NCBI GenBank assembly: GCA_000320545.1
Contig: ADNK01001010.1
Coordinates: 1 to 51,892, forward strand
Origin: Bigelowiella natans CCMP2755
Lineage: Eukaryota > Cercozoa > Chlorarachniophyceae
Length of the DNA stretch: 51,892 nt
Reading direction: 5' to 3'
The notes under the pieces were generated by a model. The model saw only the letters and a list, made by a program, of their open reading frames with translations, was not told the DNA's origin and searched no databases. The position numbers and the translations under genes were made by a program. Positions 24,675 through 34,576 of the stretch are shown here, piece after piece (within the stretch, counting starts at the first letter, position 1; every line of letters starts with the position of its first letter).

Positions 24675-25623
24675 ATGCGTGAGGGAGGGGGGGGGTTGCA
24701 TTTCTTCTTGTAATATCGCAAGACACACAACGAAGGGTGAGGTCTATGTCGTCGTCGTCGTCGTCGTTAAAGTTGCTATCATCATCATCGTCTTCGACTA
24801 CGGCGGCGCTGAGCCAAAACATCAAAATGTAGGTAGAAAGCCACCTCATCGCCTCGGCAGAAATGAAGCTTGAGGACGACGGAGGTGAAAGTGTGAATCT
24901 GTAGGAAAGTAAGGATGTTGACGAATGAGGTCTGTTGCCGCTGCTGCGGATGGGTCGGCAGCTCGTCGTCGCCAAGAGTCATCTCGGCTCGGAACACCGG
25001 CCCCCCTCCCATCGGCGAATAATGGGGGGTTCGGGATGACGAGGACTGCGCTGATAACGAAGAGCGATCCCTCATCCCCGTTGGTTGGCACAACTGCACG
25101 GTCTCAATGAAAGCCTTTGGAAACCCTGCAAAGTCGCAGTTAATGCGCTGGCGATGGCGAAGCTCCTTGTACCCTGCCTCGTCGAGGTCGAAGTAGTGTA
25201 GGAAAAACGCGTCTCGCTCATCGGTGAGACGGAAACGAAGGCGCTTTTGCGTGCAGGACGACGATGGCGGCGACTCGAGCTCTAAACGCAGGGTGAGCGT
25301 GCGCTCCTCTTCCTGTAGATATATGCATGGTGCCAGAGGAGGGGGAGGACATGGAGGATTATAAAAGGTGGGAAATAGGAAAGGGGTGGCTAACGAAAGC
25401 GTACGCGATGATCACACACCTTGCTGTGCCGGATCAAGCGAACAGGAACCTCCCCATCAAACAGCACGGTTAGCGTGGGGGCAGCAACGCTAGGGCTTGC
25501 ATTTGCGAAGTCGTTCTCTGTTGCTCCGTAATCCTTACTATCTCCCTGCTTCTGCTTCTCTTCCATCAAAACCGGGCGTGCAAGTCCCCACCCCCCACCT
25601 CCTGATGATGCCAAACAACCCAT
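21501..25623 (-). CDS. SAS6: Centriole assembly protein SAS-6
   Basis: Ten exons give about 780 aa: 25623-25420, 25312-24845, 24550-24257, 24164-24081, 23824-23714, 23639-23535, 23213-23139, 22969-22877, 22603-22489, 22294-21501 (stop TAA). All joins keep phase. SAS-6 builds the nine-fold cartwheel of centrioles and basal bodies. The N-terminal head domain (about residues 40-225) is recognisable: LTVLFDGEVPVRLIR, LRFRLTDERDAFFLHYFDL, INCDFAGFPKAFIETVQLC, and IHTFTSVVLKLHFCRGDE just before the rod. From about residue 226 to 580 the exons encode a long charged coiled coil (for example ENDKLRKTLEKITLARDQ). The last about 180 residues are Ser/Pro/Gly-rich and disordered. A low-complexity insert sits inside the head between QLC and VFRAEM. 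The gene is longer than typical SAS-6 proteins (roughly 650 aa) mainly through that insert and the tail. ATG 25564 (MEEKQKQ) is an alternative start. Confidence 0.93.
23940..24030. repeat. (C)n(AC)n(AG)n compound microsatellite
   Basis: Lies inside a SAS-6 intron (between exons 24164-24081 and 23824-23714). A C run is followed by CA repeats and then AG repeats. Confidence 0.9.
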
Positions 25624-27008
25624 AGTTGTGGAAAATAAACGCGGAAATGGTAAGAAATGATATACAATCTATTGGGATGAGTATTGGTAAGTAATGCAAA
25701 CAGACTGGTGAACAGACAACATGATTCTAAGCATTCCGAAGAAATATCCATCTCATTCCCCAATTTGAGGTCGGCCCCATTTCAAGAGAAACCATGTATT
25801 CCCCAGAAAATAAGAAACACAACGTGGAGAAGTATTACTTCTAGAGGAAGCATGGACATACACACAACACACACACAGACACAGAGACTCACATAGACAA
25901 ACACACTCATCTGCGCGTAAAGATACACCCGCACGCTAGGAACCCTGCTCTCTCAAATTAGAATTTCTCACAATTATCCCCTTGCTCTCTTCCGAGTGAG
26001 TGACGGTACTGATCACTTCTATCACCGTCTAACACCGACAACCACCGACGAGAGTGCTACTAGTTTGTAGTTGGATCGAACCTGGGCGAAATGCATTATC
26101 TCCGGATGACTTTGATGATGTATGATAAGCGAATAAACCGCCCTCATCGGATTCTGAGTGCAACGTTCGTCTTTGGTCTTGTCCCTGGGAGGGAGCAGGG
26201 GCTGGGCTCGTGTGCGATGGAACGCGTTGACCCAGACCCGCCATCGTTTTAGCGTTTAAGATTCTGATACAGTTCGGAAGGAAAGACGATCAGAACGATT
26301 TGCATTATAATTCATTCGATTTGTTGCTACGTCTTCCAGAATAGTATGTCGCGTACCAGGATAGTAGCCATACTGAAGCCCGAACCAATTTTCCAAAATC
26401 TGAACCTGGAAAACAGGTTCCTGTGGGAATTTACCCAATTTTCGCCTTCGATTTTCGAGATTCGGGTACAAACGGCTTGTAAACTTCCCAAAAAAAAAGG
26501 CGAAAAAAATGGCGGGCCGTCATACGTCAAATTTCCTGGCGCCAAATTATCTATCAGGATTTCTTAAAAAATTACCTAAATTAAGAACGGCCTTGCCGCG
26601 AATGTGTTTCCACCCTGTTTTTAGAGTTGTAGCAGCACGTTCTGAAAAATGATAAAACGACAACCCTGTGATCGTGTCGGTGGGATAATTTTGGATAATT
26701 AATTTGTAAGTTTTAGTATCCAACATGGATCATCTAAGGTTCATGTTCTCTGTCGCAGATTTGTAAAGGAATCCATTTTCGAATCGAGTTGGACATTGGG
26801 TGCCGAAATCACATTTGGGTGCCGAGGCTAACGGCGTTTTCAAGCGTTACATGTATTCTCTGTCTTCTCTCCCTTTCATTTAGCTTCAGAAGCCGACGAA
26901 AAGGCTTTGAAAGGTTGGAGGCAGGTACATGTTTCTGTCGATTGCCAGCCCAGGCGCCACACACACACACCTTATTTCGTGTTCTATCAGGTTGGATAGA
27001 TAATTGCT
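25624..27008. promoter_or_regulatory. Divergent upstream region of SAS-6 and the LRR gene
   Basis: The two genes start on opposite sides of this 1.4-kb region. It has almost no microsatellite apart from a short CA stretch near 25860-25910. It contains an E2F-like site (26532-26548), ATGGCGGG at about 26510, and a 6-bp hairpin at 26403-26419 (AACCTG/CAGGTT). A 71-codon minus-strand frame ending near 26029 and a 73-codon plus frame at 26346 have no family similarity. Confidence 0.5.
26532..26548. promoter_or_regulatory. Candidate E2F/DP-type site
   Basis: TTTCCTGGCGCCAAATT contains TTTGGCGCC on the minus strand, the classic E2F core, extended on the other side by TTTCCTGGCGCC. It lies about 910 bp upstream of the SAS-6 start and 460 bp upstream of the LRR start. 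Binding is inferred only from the motif. Confidence 0.35.
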
Positions 27009-28428
27009 ATGGCAAAGAAGAAGGGGAAGGACAAAAAGGGAGGCGACTCCCACGACGCCGAGAGAGGTCTCGAAAAACGTTTAGCTGACGTCGAAAACTA
27101 AATTATCCTCACTCTATTTCAGAAGCAAACCTGCGGGGGGAATTCGAAAAGATTCTAAAAGCTCTCTGTGTAGAGTACAAGGTTCCTCGTTGTGATAAGA
27201 GTCACCGGCATTCATTTTTGGTAGTCCACAATGACAAAGTTGTTTTTGCCGACGGCATGAAATCAGGTTCAGGATGAGCTCCGACAAGATCTTGAAGGGG
27301 CTTTCGCTGTACCAGAAGGACAGGAACCACCAATAAAGAAGGTTAATATTATCCAATCGCATTCTTGGTGCTTTTAGATCGTCAATTCTGTTGTTGTTAA
27401 AATCAGATGCTGCTGGCCAAGGAGCATGACCACAGATCCATACGGGCCCTTTGTGATACGATCAAGGGATGCCGCTACGAGGTGACTTGTAGAATAATAA
27501 TAGAACTAGTCCTAGTTACCGTTAACTCCTACAATATGTAGAAACAGCTTCCTGAATGAGTATTTCTTATATTTTGGCAGTATCTGAAAGAGCTCCTCTT
27601 AGTAAATTGTGGGTTCGGGGACAAAACGGCTTCTCTCATAGGGCAAACGATTAGGTTCTTCCCCCCCTTTTTTCTCCTGTTTTTATTCTCCTTATTTTGG
27701 CACCTAATCTTTCATAATCAAAGTGGGAAAGCCTCATGATGCTTTGTTTGATTAACTGTTGCCATTCATCGTGATGGCTGCGTGTCATATTTGCTCATAA
27801 TCTTAATCATAAGCATTCCTCCCAAACTCACTGAGTTGCCCGACTAAGTAAAATTAACATTTGATCCGTAGATATACGCTTTTTGAGCGACTGGAGCTCC
27901 GCGATTGCGGGGCTGGTTTGAAGTTCTCTGAGGTGTGGCAAGCAAGTGCCCTGGACACATGTGCATGTTGTTTCGAATATGCGTGTGCATGGAGTAACTC
28001 TAACCGAAACTGCAGCTTGCTTTGTTTCGATACTAAAAGCTCTATCTGGGTTCTCCTTCATTAAATATGTACTATCTTCCTGTATCAAAGGCCCTTTCGG
28101 AATATCTTGGAAATCCTATGCAGTGCAAGTGAGTTGTTCGTGCGGATGCATTGCACAGCTAATGAAGTTTAGTAGACAGTAGCGTGTTCCAAGGATATCA
28201 ATTTGTCACTTATGCGCTGTTTGCATCGACTTCCCTGGCGACGCAGGAGAACATCATTGGTGTTTTACCGTCCAAGATCAATTTGTGCTCGTTTACTTTT
28301 AATATGCATTAACGGACACGTCCTTTCCCTTCTTCCTTTCTTTCTTCGTTGTCCTTTTCTTCCAGGCTACAAAAACTTCTTTTAGACTATAACGATTTAG
28401 GCTCCGAGGGTCTGTGTGCGTATGCACG

Positions 28429-28472
<44 letters not shown>

Positions 28473-29022
28473 CGCGCGCGCGCGCGCGCTCGTGCATTTT
28501 TGCGAACGTATATGCGTTCATTGCATGGAAAGAGGGAGAGTCTGAAAATTTCTTTTATTACTCCTATTCGTTTTTGAATTGCACATCCAGGCGCTAGACT
28601 GATAGCCCAAGGGCTTCAAAACAACCTAACCCTTAAGGTGCTTTGTTGAGTCCCCCTGCCCTCCTAATCCCGTATAGCGAATAGTCCCATGAAGCACACA
28701 CACACACACACACATTCACACGCACGCACACAGGAGCTGAGCCTGCAGTATTGTAATATCGAGTCGAAAGGAGGAAAGTATTTAGGTATAAGTGGATACT
28801 AGGAAAATAAGATAGAACAGTAGAAAAGTAACCGTAATAACTAATAATATCACCTCCACCACTATTACTATATTGTTATTACTATTATTTCTTCTAGTAG
28901 TGGTGTATTAGTAAGCAGTGAAATATTAGCAAAAAAAAAATTCTTCTTCTACGGAAAATCTGTACGATATGGAGTCCTATCATAAACTGACTAGTTTATG
29001 CATGTGCACATGAAGAAAGAAA

Positions 29023-29079
<57 letters not shown>

Positions 29080-29407
29080 TATATATATACGATGAACGTG
29101 TGCGTGCGTGCGTGTATTTCCCATTAATTTTTTGTGTTTGAAGGCCGCATGCTGCATCCTCTGGAGGACCCTGCCAATCCTGGGCAACCACATCCGAACC
29201 CTGAGGTACAGCAATCTAGCAGACTTGCCCATGCACATGCACACACGAATAAACACACACTTTTGTATACAGAGCAAAAAGCCTTTAGAGCTGCTGGTGC
29301 TGACGGGGAATCCTTTAAAGTGCGCTGGAATCGGTATCATGATGCTTCTACTTTAATGAAGTGTAGAGAAATCGCATGTACGCACAAAATAACACGCACA
29401 CACTGAT

Positions 29408-29449
<42 letters not shown>

Positions 29450-30540
29450 ATCTCGGGCTCTCCCACCCTGTCTATCTGTCTCTAATTTGAGTTAGATACA
29501 ATGAATACCTTTGATCGTCATGTATCATCTGAGTTCCATACTCGTAATATCTTCGTACAGGAATGCTCGCTCAGGGCCTTGCGAAGAACAGGACACTAAA
29601 AAAGCTTAATTTGGTGATTAATGATGGCTCTAGATGATGATGAAGATGATGACAACGACGACGACGCCGATTATAATAAACGTTGTAGTGTGGTCGTAGT
29701 ATATCCTCAGCTTTCCCAACTCATTTCCAGTGCTTATGGTGTAGAAACTTTTAAAACATGGATATACTAAAATACATCTATTTGATTTCATGATTTTTAA
29801 AACGATGATAATGTGTGCGTGTGCGTGAAGATGTATACTCATGCACATAAATTTACATACCCAATGAAGGAAAACACGTCATTCGGCCACAACGCACTAG
29901 CTACGCAGGTCCGGGGCGGGAGCAGAAGGAGGAAGGGGGGAGGGGTGGGGTATAGAGATGGCCTCGTGAAGGCAAAGAGGCAAATAACCTTATCGAGACT
30001 AATGAGATTATACTATATACATGAGAGGCAACAGAGAGCTTTAAATCCCAATTAACAAGAACCTTGTGTTTATACCTCGTGCAAACCGCAGGCCCTGGCC
30101 GAGGCCGTAGCGTTGTGCGAGTCGCTCCAAAGCCTCAACATCTCTGGCAATCTTGTCGGGAATAAAGGCGCGAAGGTAGCAGAGATAGTAGCGACAGCTG
30201 CTTAGAAGAGAGAAAAGTATTGTCTCCTCATTGTGAATTTGTCACTCATGATGGCAATCGTCATCGTTATTCAAACACCGCAGGAGTTGTACACATACCT
30301 GGAGCCAAAGAGGCACCTCACTGAGCTGAAAATGACGCATTTTGTCCGGGGAGATCTTTATGGAAAGCTTATTGTGGTCGCATTCTACACACGCACACAC
30401 GCACACAAGCACAGATATGTGTAATTCATTTGTTTCTGTGTGTTTGTGCGTGTGTCGTCAAACAGGATATGATAAAAAGGAATAAGGATGAAAAGAAACC
30501 TAAGAAGAAGAAGGGGAAATCGAAGGGGAAGAAGAAATAA
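27009..30540 (+). CDS. Leucine-rich-repeat (RNI-like) protein with lysine-rich ends
   Basis: Seventeen exons give about 363 aa: 27009-27066, 27123-27220, 27267-27341, 27407-27481, 27581-27654, 27872-27932, 28091-28128, 28366-28415, 28591-28637, 28734-28785, 29144-29205, 29273-29333, 29561-29613, 29870-29908, 30092-30175, 30284-30373, 30466-30540. All are phase-consistent. The protein starts MAKKKGKDKKGG, has a helical lead-in (FEKILKALCVEYKVP), then ribonuclease-inhibitor-type LRRs: YLKELLLVNCGFGD, LFERLELRDCGAG, LQKLLLDYNDLGSEGL, LELLVLTGNPLKCAG, GLAKNRTLKKLNL, LCESLQSLNISGNLVGNKG. It ends in a KKPKKKKGKSKGKKK-type tail. Exons tend to follow single repeats. Such small LRR proteins are common in axonemes and centrosomes, and the divergent SAS-6 neighbour fits that, but the function is not established. 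The penultimate exon could instead end at 30343. Confidence 0.85.
28430..28490. repeat. (TA)n(TG)n(CG)n compound microsatellite
   Basis: Same block order as 15239-15303, here starting 15 bases after the donor at 28416 of an LRR-gene intron. Confidence 0.95.
29020..29091. repeat. (AC)n(AG)n(TA)n compound microsatellite
   Basis: Lies in the LRR-gene intron between 28786 and 29143. Confidence 0.95.
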
Positions 30541-30959
30541 AGATTTCCTAGAAGATCACACATGATGGTTTTTGTGCCAATTTACTTTTAAGTATGAAGC
30601 AATCTGCAATACCGCCAAGATGCAACCATAGCGAGTAAATGACTGTAAACGGCTATCACGTGCCCCGCCATGCATGGCACCACCATTATACCATTATTGT
30701 TGCGTACATGTGCTACGATACGCAGACCTGCATGTAAATGCGGAATGCACGAGCGTGTACGTCGTCGCACATTCGCAACCGCCATGCATGCAACATATAC
30801 CATATATAACACGTGCTCAGCCATCATTCATAAGCGTAGCATCGTATCTCATCGCGGCCACCTTCCTCCATCTTACAGCCTAGACCATCATCATAGTCAC
30901 GACATGTACATTCCTTGCATGTATTTCCTATTATTATCATCAAATAAAGACCAAGCTTA
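30541..30959. other. Intergenic tract between convergent LRR and cryptochrome genes
   Basis: About 420 bp without microsatellites or coding signal. CATGCATGG (about 30670) and CATGCATGC (about 30783) occur. A TTATTATCATCAAATAAAG stretch just before the cryptochrome stop codon may serve 3'-end formation on either strand. Confidence 0.6.
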
Positions 30960-31711
30960 TCACGAAGCATATGCGCTTCGCATTTTGATCAAGTTCGCTT
31001 TGGCAGCAGCATCATGATCGACCACAGGGAACGGATAGTCCTTCCCCACGACGCATCCGCACGCCACCTGTACTTCCTTCGGCGCCCGCCATGGCTCCCA
31101 CACGTACTCGTCGGGTAGACGCCGTAAAACAGGCAGCCATTTGCGAACGTACGCGCCGTGTCTGTCCCTCTTCTTCCCTCCAAAAACAGGGTGATAAACC
31201 CGATCAAACTTGTCGAAGAACGCACTGGCTGATACCCACATCCAGTTGCCGTTGTTGAGAGCGTAGTCGGCGTCGACGAGGAGCTTGGAGAAGACAGCCG
31301 CCCCTCGCTCCCACGATATCCATAGGTCCCCTCGGGTGAGGAAGCAGGCAGCCATGTGGCGGGCAATATGATGGACCCAGCCAGTCTCCTTGAGCTCCGT
31401 CATGATGGCGTCGACGTAGGGATAACCTTTGATTGTTTGACAGATTGTGTAAGAAGCGCTTGTCCAGAGTGAGTAGGTGAGTAGTGTCATACAAACACCG
31501 CGGGGAAAGAAAGAGAATGATATCTGAAGAGAAGATCTCGACGTATATAGGCAATGATGTCGGCAACGAACCGAATGGGCAGTAAACCCCCCCCCCCCCC
31601 CTTCCTCCCCGCCTTCCTCTCCTCCACAGCCGCCTACCACCTGTTCTGGCGTTTTCCCCACGCATGTAGGAGCTTCTCCTCTTCACCCCCCTGCTGATTC
31701 ATTGGCAGTGA

Positions 31712-31750
<39 letters not shown>

Positions 31751-31830
31751 CAACATCAATCAATCAACACTGCGAGTGATGACGACTTTGTGCTACTTGT
31801 ATGCATGGAGGCGTATATGTGTCTGTGCGC

Positions 31831-31881
<51 letters not shown>

Positions 31882-34158
31882 TGTGTATGTGTGTGTGTGG
31901 ACATGTAGGTATGGATTATAAGAGGAGGGATCAGAAGAGGTAGGAGGAAGAAGGCCTTACGTGCTTCCTACCTCGGAGTCTCTCCCATACGATGATCTCC
32001 ACGGTATCTGCTTACAGATAGGGTTGCCCTCCATCCGGTCATAGTTTGCGACGGCAACCGAATTGAAGTAAAAAAACTCGCGCCATAGCAGCTGCCCTTC
32101 AAGGCTCTGCGGCGGCTTTGTAACGATCATTTTCGCTCCGTGGCTGCCCCCCCTCCCACCCTTGCTCCCCTCCCGCATCTTGTTCGTCTTCGTCAAGTGC
32201 TTCTTTTTCTGTTGCTTGCCGTTATTTTTCTTCAACTCAAGCTGCATCCTGCTCTGATAGACCCTCCGCACCTCCCAGTAGTACAGCCGTGCCGAGAGGC
32301 AGCCGAACTTGAGATAGGGGCTAAGAGCCGTTGTCGCAGGCTGTAGAGCGGTAGGGTTGGTCTTTGGCTTGGAGAATTGACAGATAAACAGCACGCGAGA
32401 GAGTTGCTTGTGCATCCTCTTGAGCGCATAGGATTCCCCGCCAGGGAATAGAGGCAGTGCTGCTCGATTTTGTCCTGATTGTTCAAAGAATCCATTATTC
32501 CTGATCGGCCCTCTCTCAGTTCCACAGTTTATTTCACTTCGCTCACTGTTCTTTGTCTCTCACGTATCTCTCTCTCCCTCTCTCTTTCTCTCCTCCCCCC
32601 TTTCCCGTCGAAAGTGAAGGTGTTTTGTGTCCAAGTCCACCTAAGCCTCCCCCACCCGCCACCCCGTCTCTGAACAAAATTGCCTTTCTTCTTATAATCG
32701 GAGTCTTCATCTTGCTCATTTTCTTCTTCGTCGTCATCGTTGTCATGGGTTTCATCCGGATATCCCAACTCTGTTAGGGTGGGCACTGTGTGTTCCGTGG
32801 CAGCGAATCGACCGTGTAAGTCACGATCATCTCTCGGAATGGCGCGCGGGGGGGGGAGAGGCTCTCCAGGTCCCTCGTCCAGCGACTCTAGAAACTTCAG
32901 GAACGCGCTATACGACGTGATTCCCTTATGATTTGCGGATAGGAAGAAGATTGCAACATTTTACCGAGAAATCGCGATGAATCAAAAATGATGATGACAA
33001 CAACGGCGACGATGACATAGCAACACACCAGCAGAGTAGCTACAGCAACAACAAGTGTGAGGGGATATCCTTCTGCATGTACCTTCTTCGGATGGTTTGC
33101 CTTCTTTACGAGTTTATCGATGTTATAGAGCGTGTGTGAATGTCGAACCGCGACTTCAACGCCGGCTTCATTCGCCAGCTTCGCTATTTTCGCATCTCTG
33201 ACCCTCGCGTATGGCTCTGTGTCGTGCTCCCAGCTTATGCGGTTGACGCCCCAGCACGAAATGAGGTTCGGAAATACCTTTCATGTATGCAGCAACTTGA
33301 AGCAGCATTCCCCACTGTTGCATGATGATTACAGCGCTACCGTTCTATAAAAACGCATTCTGCCCAATTGGTCTATCTATCATATCATATCTTAAATCAC
33401 ACCTTATAAGGGCTGCCTTTCACAACGAACAGTCGAGAGTTATACCGATTTTGCAGAGTCGCATCAAGGTCGCTGAGGGCCTCTAGAAGGAACCTACATC
33501 GGACTTTCCCGACCCCTTGAACCACCTTCTTCTTCCTATTCTTCTTCTTTCGTTGTCCTTCTCCTTTACCGCCATTGCTACTAGATCGTCGACTACCGAA
33601 GAAGTGCGGATCAAGAACGAATACGGGATACACCGTATGAGCGCCCTCACACGCAGCAAGCAGCGAGGGATTATCGTGAAGTCTAAGTCCTTTTCTAAAC
33701 CAATGGATGACAACGTCCTTCCTACTTCCCGACTCGTGTTGTTGTTGCTGCCGCTGCTGCTGCTGTTCCCCCTGCTGCTGCTTTCGATCGTGAAGAGAAA
33801 GCGGACGAACGGATGCTGTTCCCCCTGCTGCAGCTGCTACATCACGTCGCTTGCGCCTGCCCCCTCTCCAGCCTACTTTCGCATACTCATCCTCCATTCC
33901 ACCACCGTCTGATGTCGTTGTTCTATTAGATGTAGACCGTATATGTTGCTGAATCCCAGCGTTACATCCCGCCGTCTGATTCCTTGCATGGACCCCTGCT
34001 GCTGACACCGACGAAGAGCCATCTCCCATTGACGAGGGAAGATGCTCTCGCTGCTGCGGCTTCTTCTTCCTAGACCTTGGCAAGCCATCTCCCTTCCTAA
34101 GCCGTCGGGATTTACCCTCCTCCCTCCTCCGGGCGTCGCGCATTTGCCTCCACGCCAT
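30960..34158 (-). CDS. Animal-type cryptochrome / (6-4) photolyase
   Basis: Exons: 34158-33403, 33277-33083, 32924-32663, 32459-31972, 31690-31641, 31458-30960 (stop TGA), about 749 aa. After a roughly 130-residue basic, Gln-rich N-terminal extension comes the photolyase domain: DVVIHWFRKGLRLHDNPSL, VFPNLISCWGVNRISWEHDT, EPYARVRDAKIAKLANEAGV, SHTLYNIDKLVKKANHPKK, FPGGESYALKRM, LSPYLKFGCLSARLYYWEV, LLWREFFY, NYDRMEGNPICKQIPW, WVHHIARHMAACFLTRG, DLWISWERG, NNGNWMWVSASAFF, VGKDYPFPVVDHDAAAKANL. HIARH keeps both histidines used by (6-4) photolyases, but cryptochromes share them, so repair versus photoreceptor is undecided. Two acidic or lysine-rich inserts lie after LTELGYPDE and after VYQSRMQLEL. 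The small exon before GYPYVDAIM is uncertain: the frame with LLHAWGKRQ fits the preceding phase but needs acceptor 31458; the frame with NARTG fits acceptor 31426. The gene is divergent from the class II photolyase gene. Confidence 0.92.
31706..31905. repeat. (AGT)n and (TC)n(TG)n microsatellites in cryptochrome intron
   Basis: AGT/GTA units run at about 31711-31750, then (TC)n from 31832 switches to (GT)n up to about 31899. All lie in the intron between exons 32459-31972 and 31690-31641. Confidence 0.9.
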
Positions 34159-34576
34159 CCCAGCCTATCGTGCTCTTTCAGCCAGAAAGGAGATAACACT
34201 GCGGTTTTAGCGCATAAAAGCCGATTTATTTGTTGTCGCATACGAGAAAATCGCATTGATTCTAAGAAGAATTTATTGTGCCGAGAGAAAGGCCCATCCC
34301 TGCCACACAAAGAAAAAAGAAAAGAAAGACCCATCCAACCCCCCCTGGCCAGACATCACCGATGGCCTCTCAAAAAATCCTTGGTGCAAGCGTTAAGGTA
34401 CGAGGGCGGGGATGATACAGACAGAATTTGACCACGACTACGACAACGACAAATGATGATAATGATGATGATGGATGATGATTGTAAGGTGGAGATGAGG
34501 ATGATGACTTCATGTGCTAATCCAAACATTGCATGAGAGCCAAGAGAGAAGTGATGATGATAGAGGCACATTGGTA
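34159..34576. promoter_or_regulatory. Shared upstream region of cryptochrome and photolyase genes
   Basis: About 420 bp separate the two divergent starts. The left half has purine-rich AAAGAAAAAAGAAAAGAAAG; the right half has ATGATGATG repeats at about 34454-34480. Neither start codon is fixed with certainty, so the true spacer may be longer. Co-regulation is inferred from the head-to-head arrangement of two photolyase-superfamily genes. Confidence 0.5.

Noticed and set aside
26029-26244. A 71-codon minus-strand frame starting MAGLGQRVP as a possible first SAS-6 exon.
   Set aside because: No acceptor precedes the SAS-6 ATG at 25623, and the SAS-6 head domain already begins soon after that ATG.
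28734-28777. LRR exon ending at GGAAA/GTATTT.
   Set aside because: That donor leaves the wrong phase for the next exon; TTAG/GTATAAG eight bases later is a better donor and keeps all downstream joins in frame.
32848-32856. A run of nine G's in a cryptochrome exon seemed to cause a frameshift before VPTLTELGYPD.
   Set aside because: Careful counting shows that nine C's on the sense strand keep the frame (EPLPPPRAIPRDD...), so no frameshift exists.
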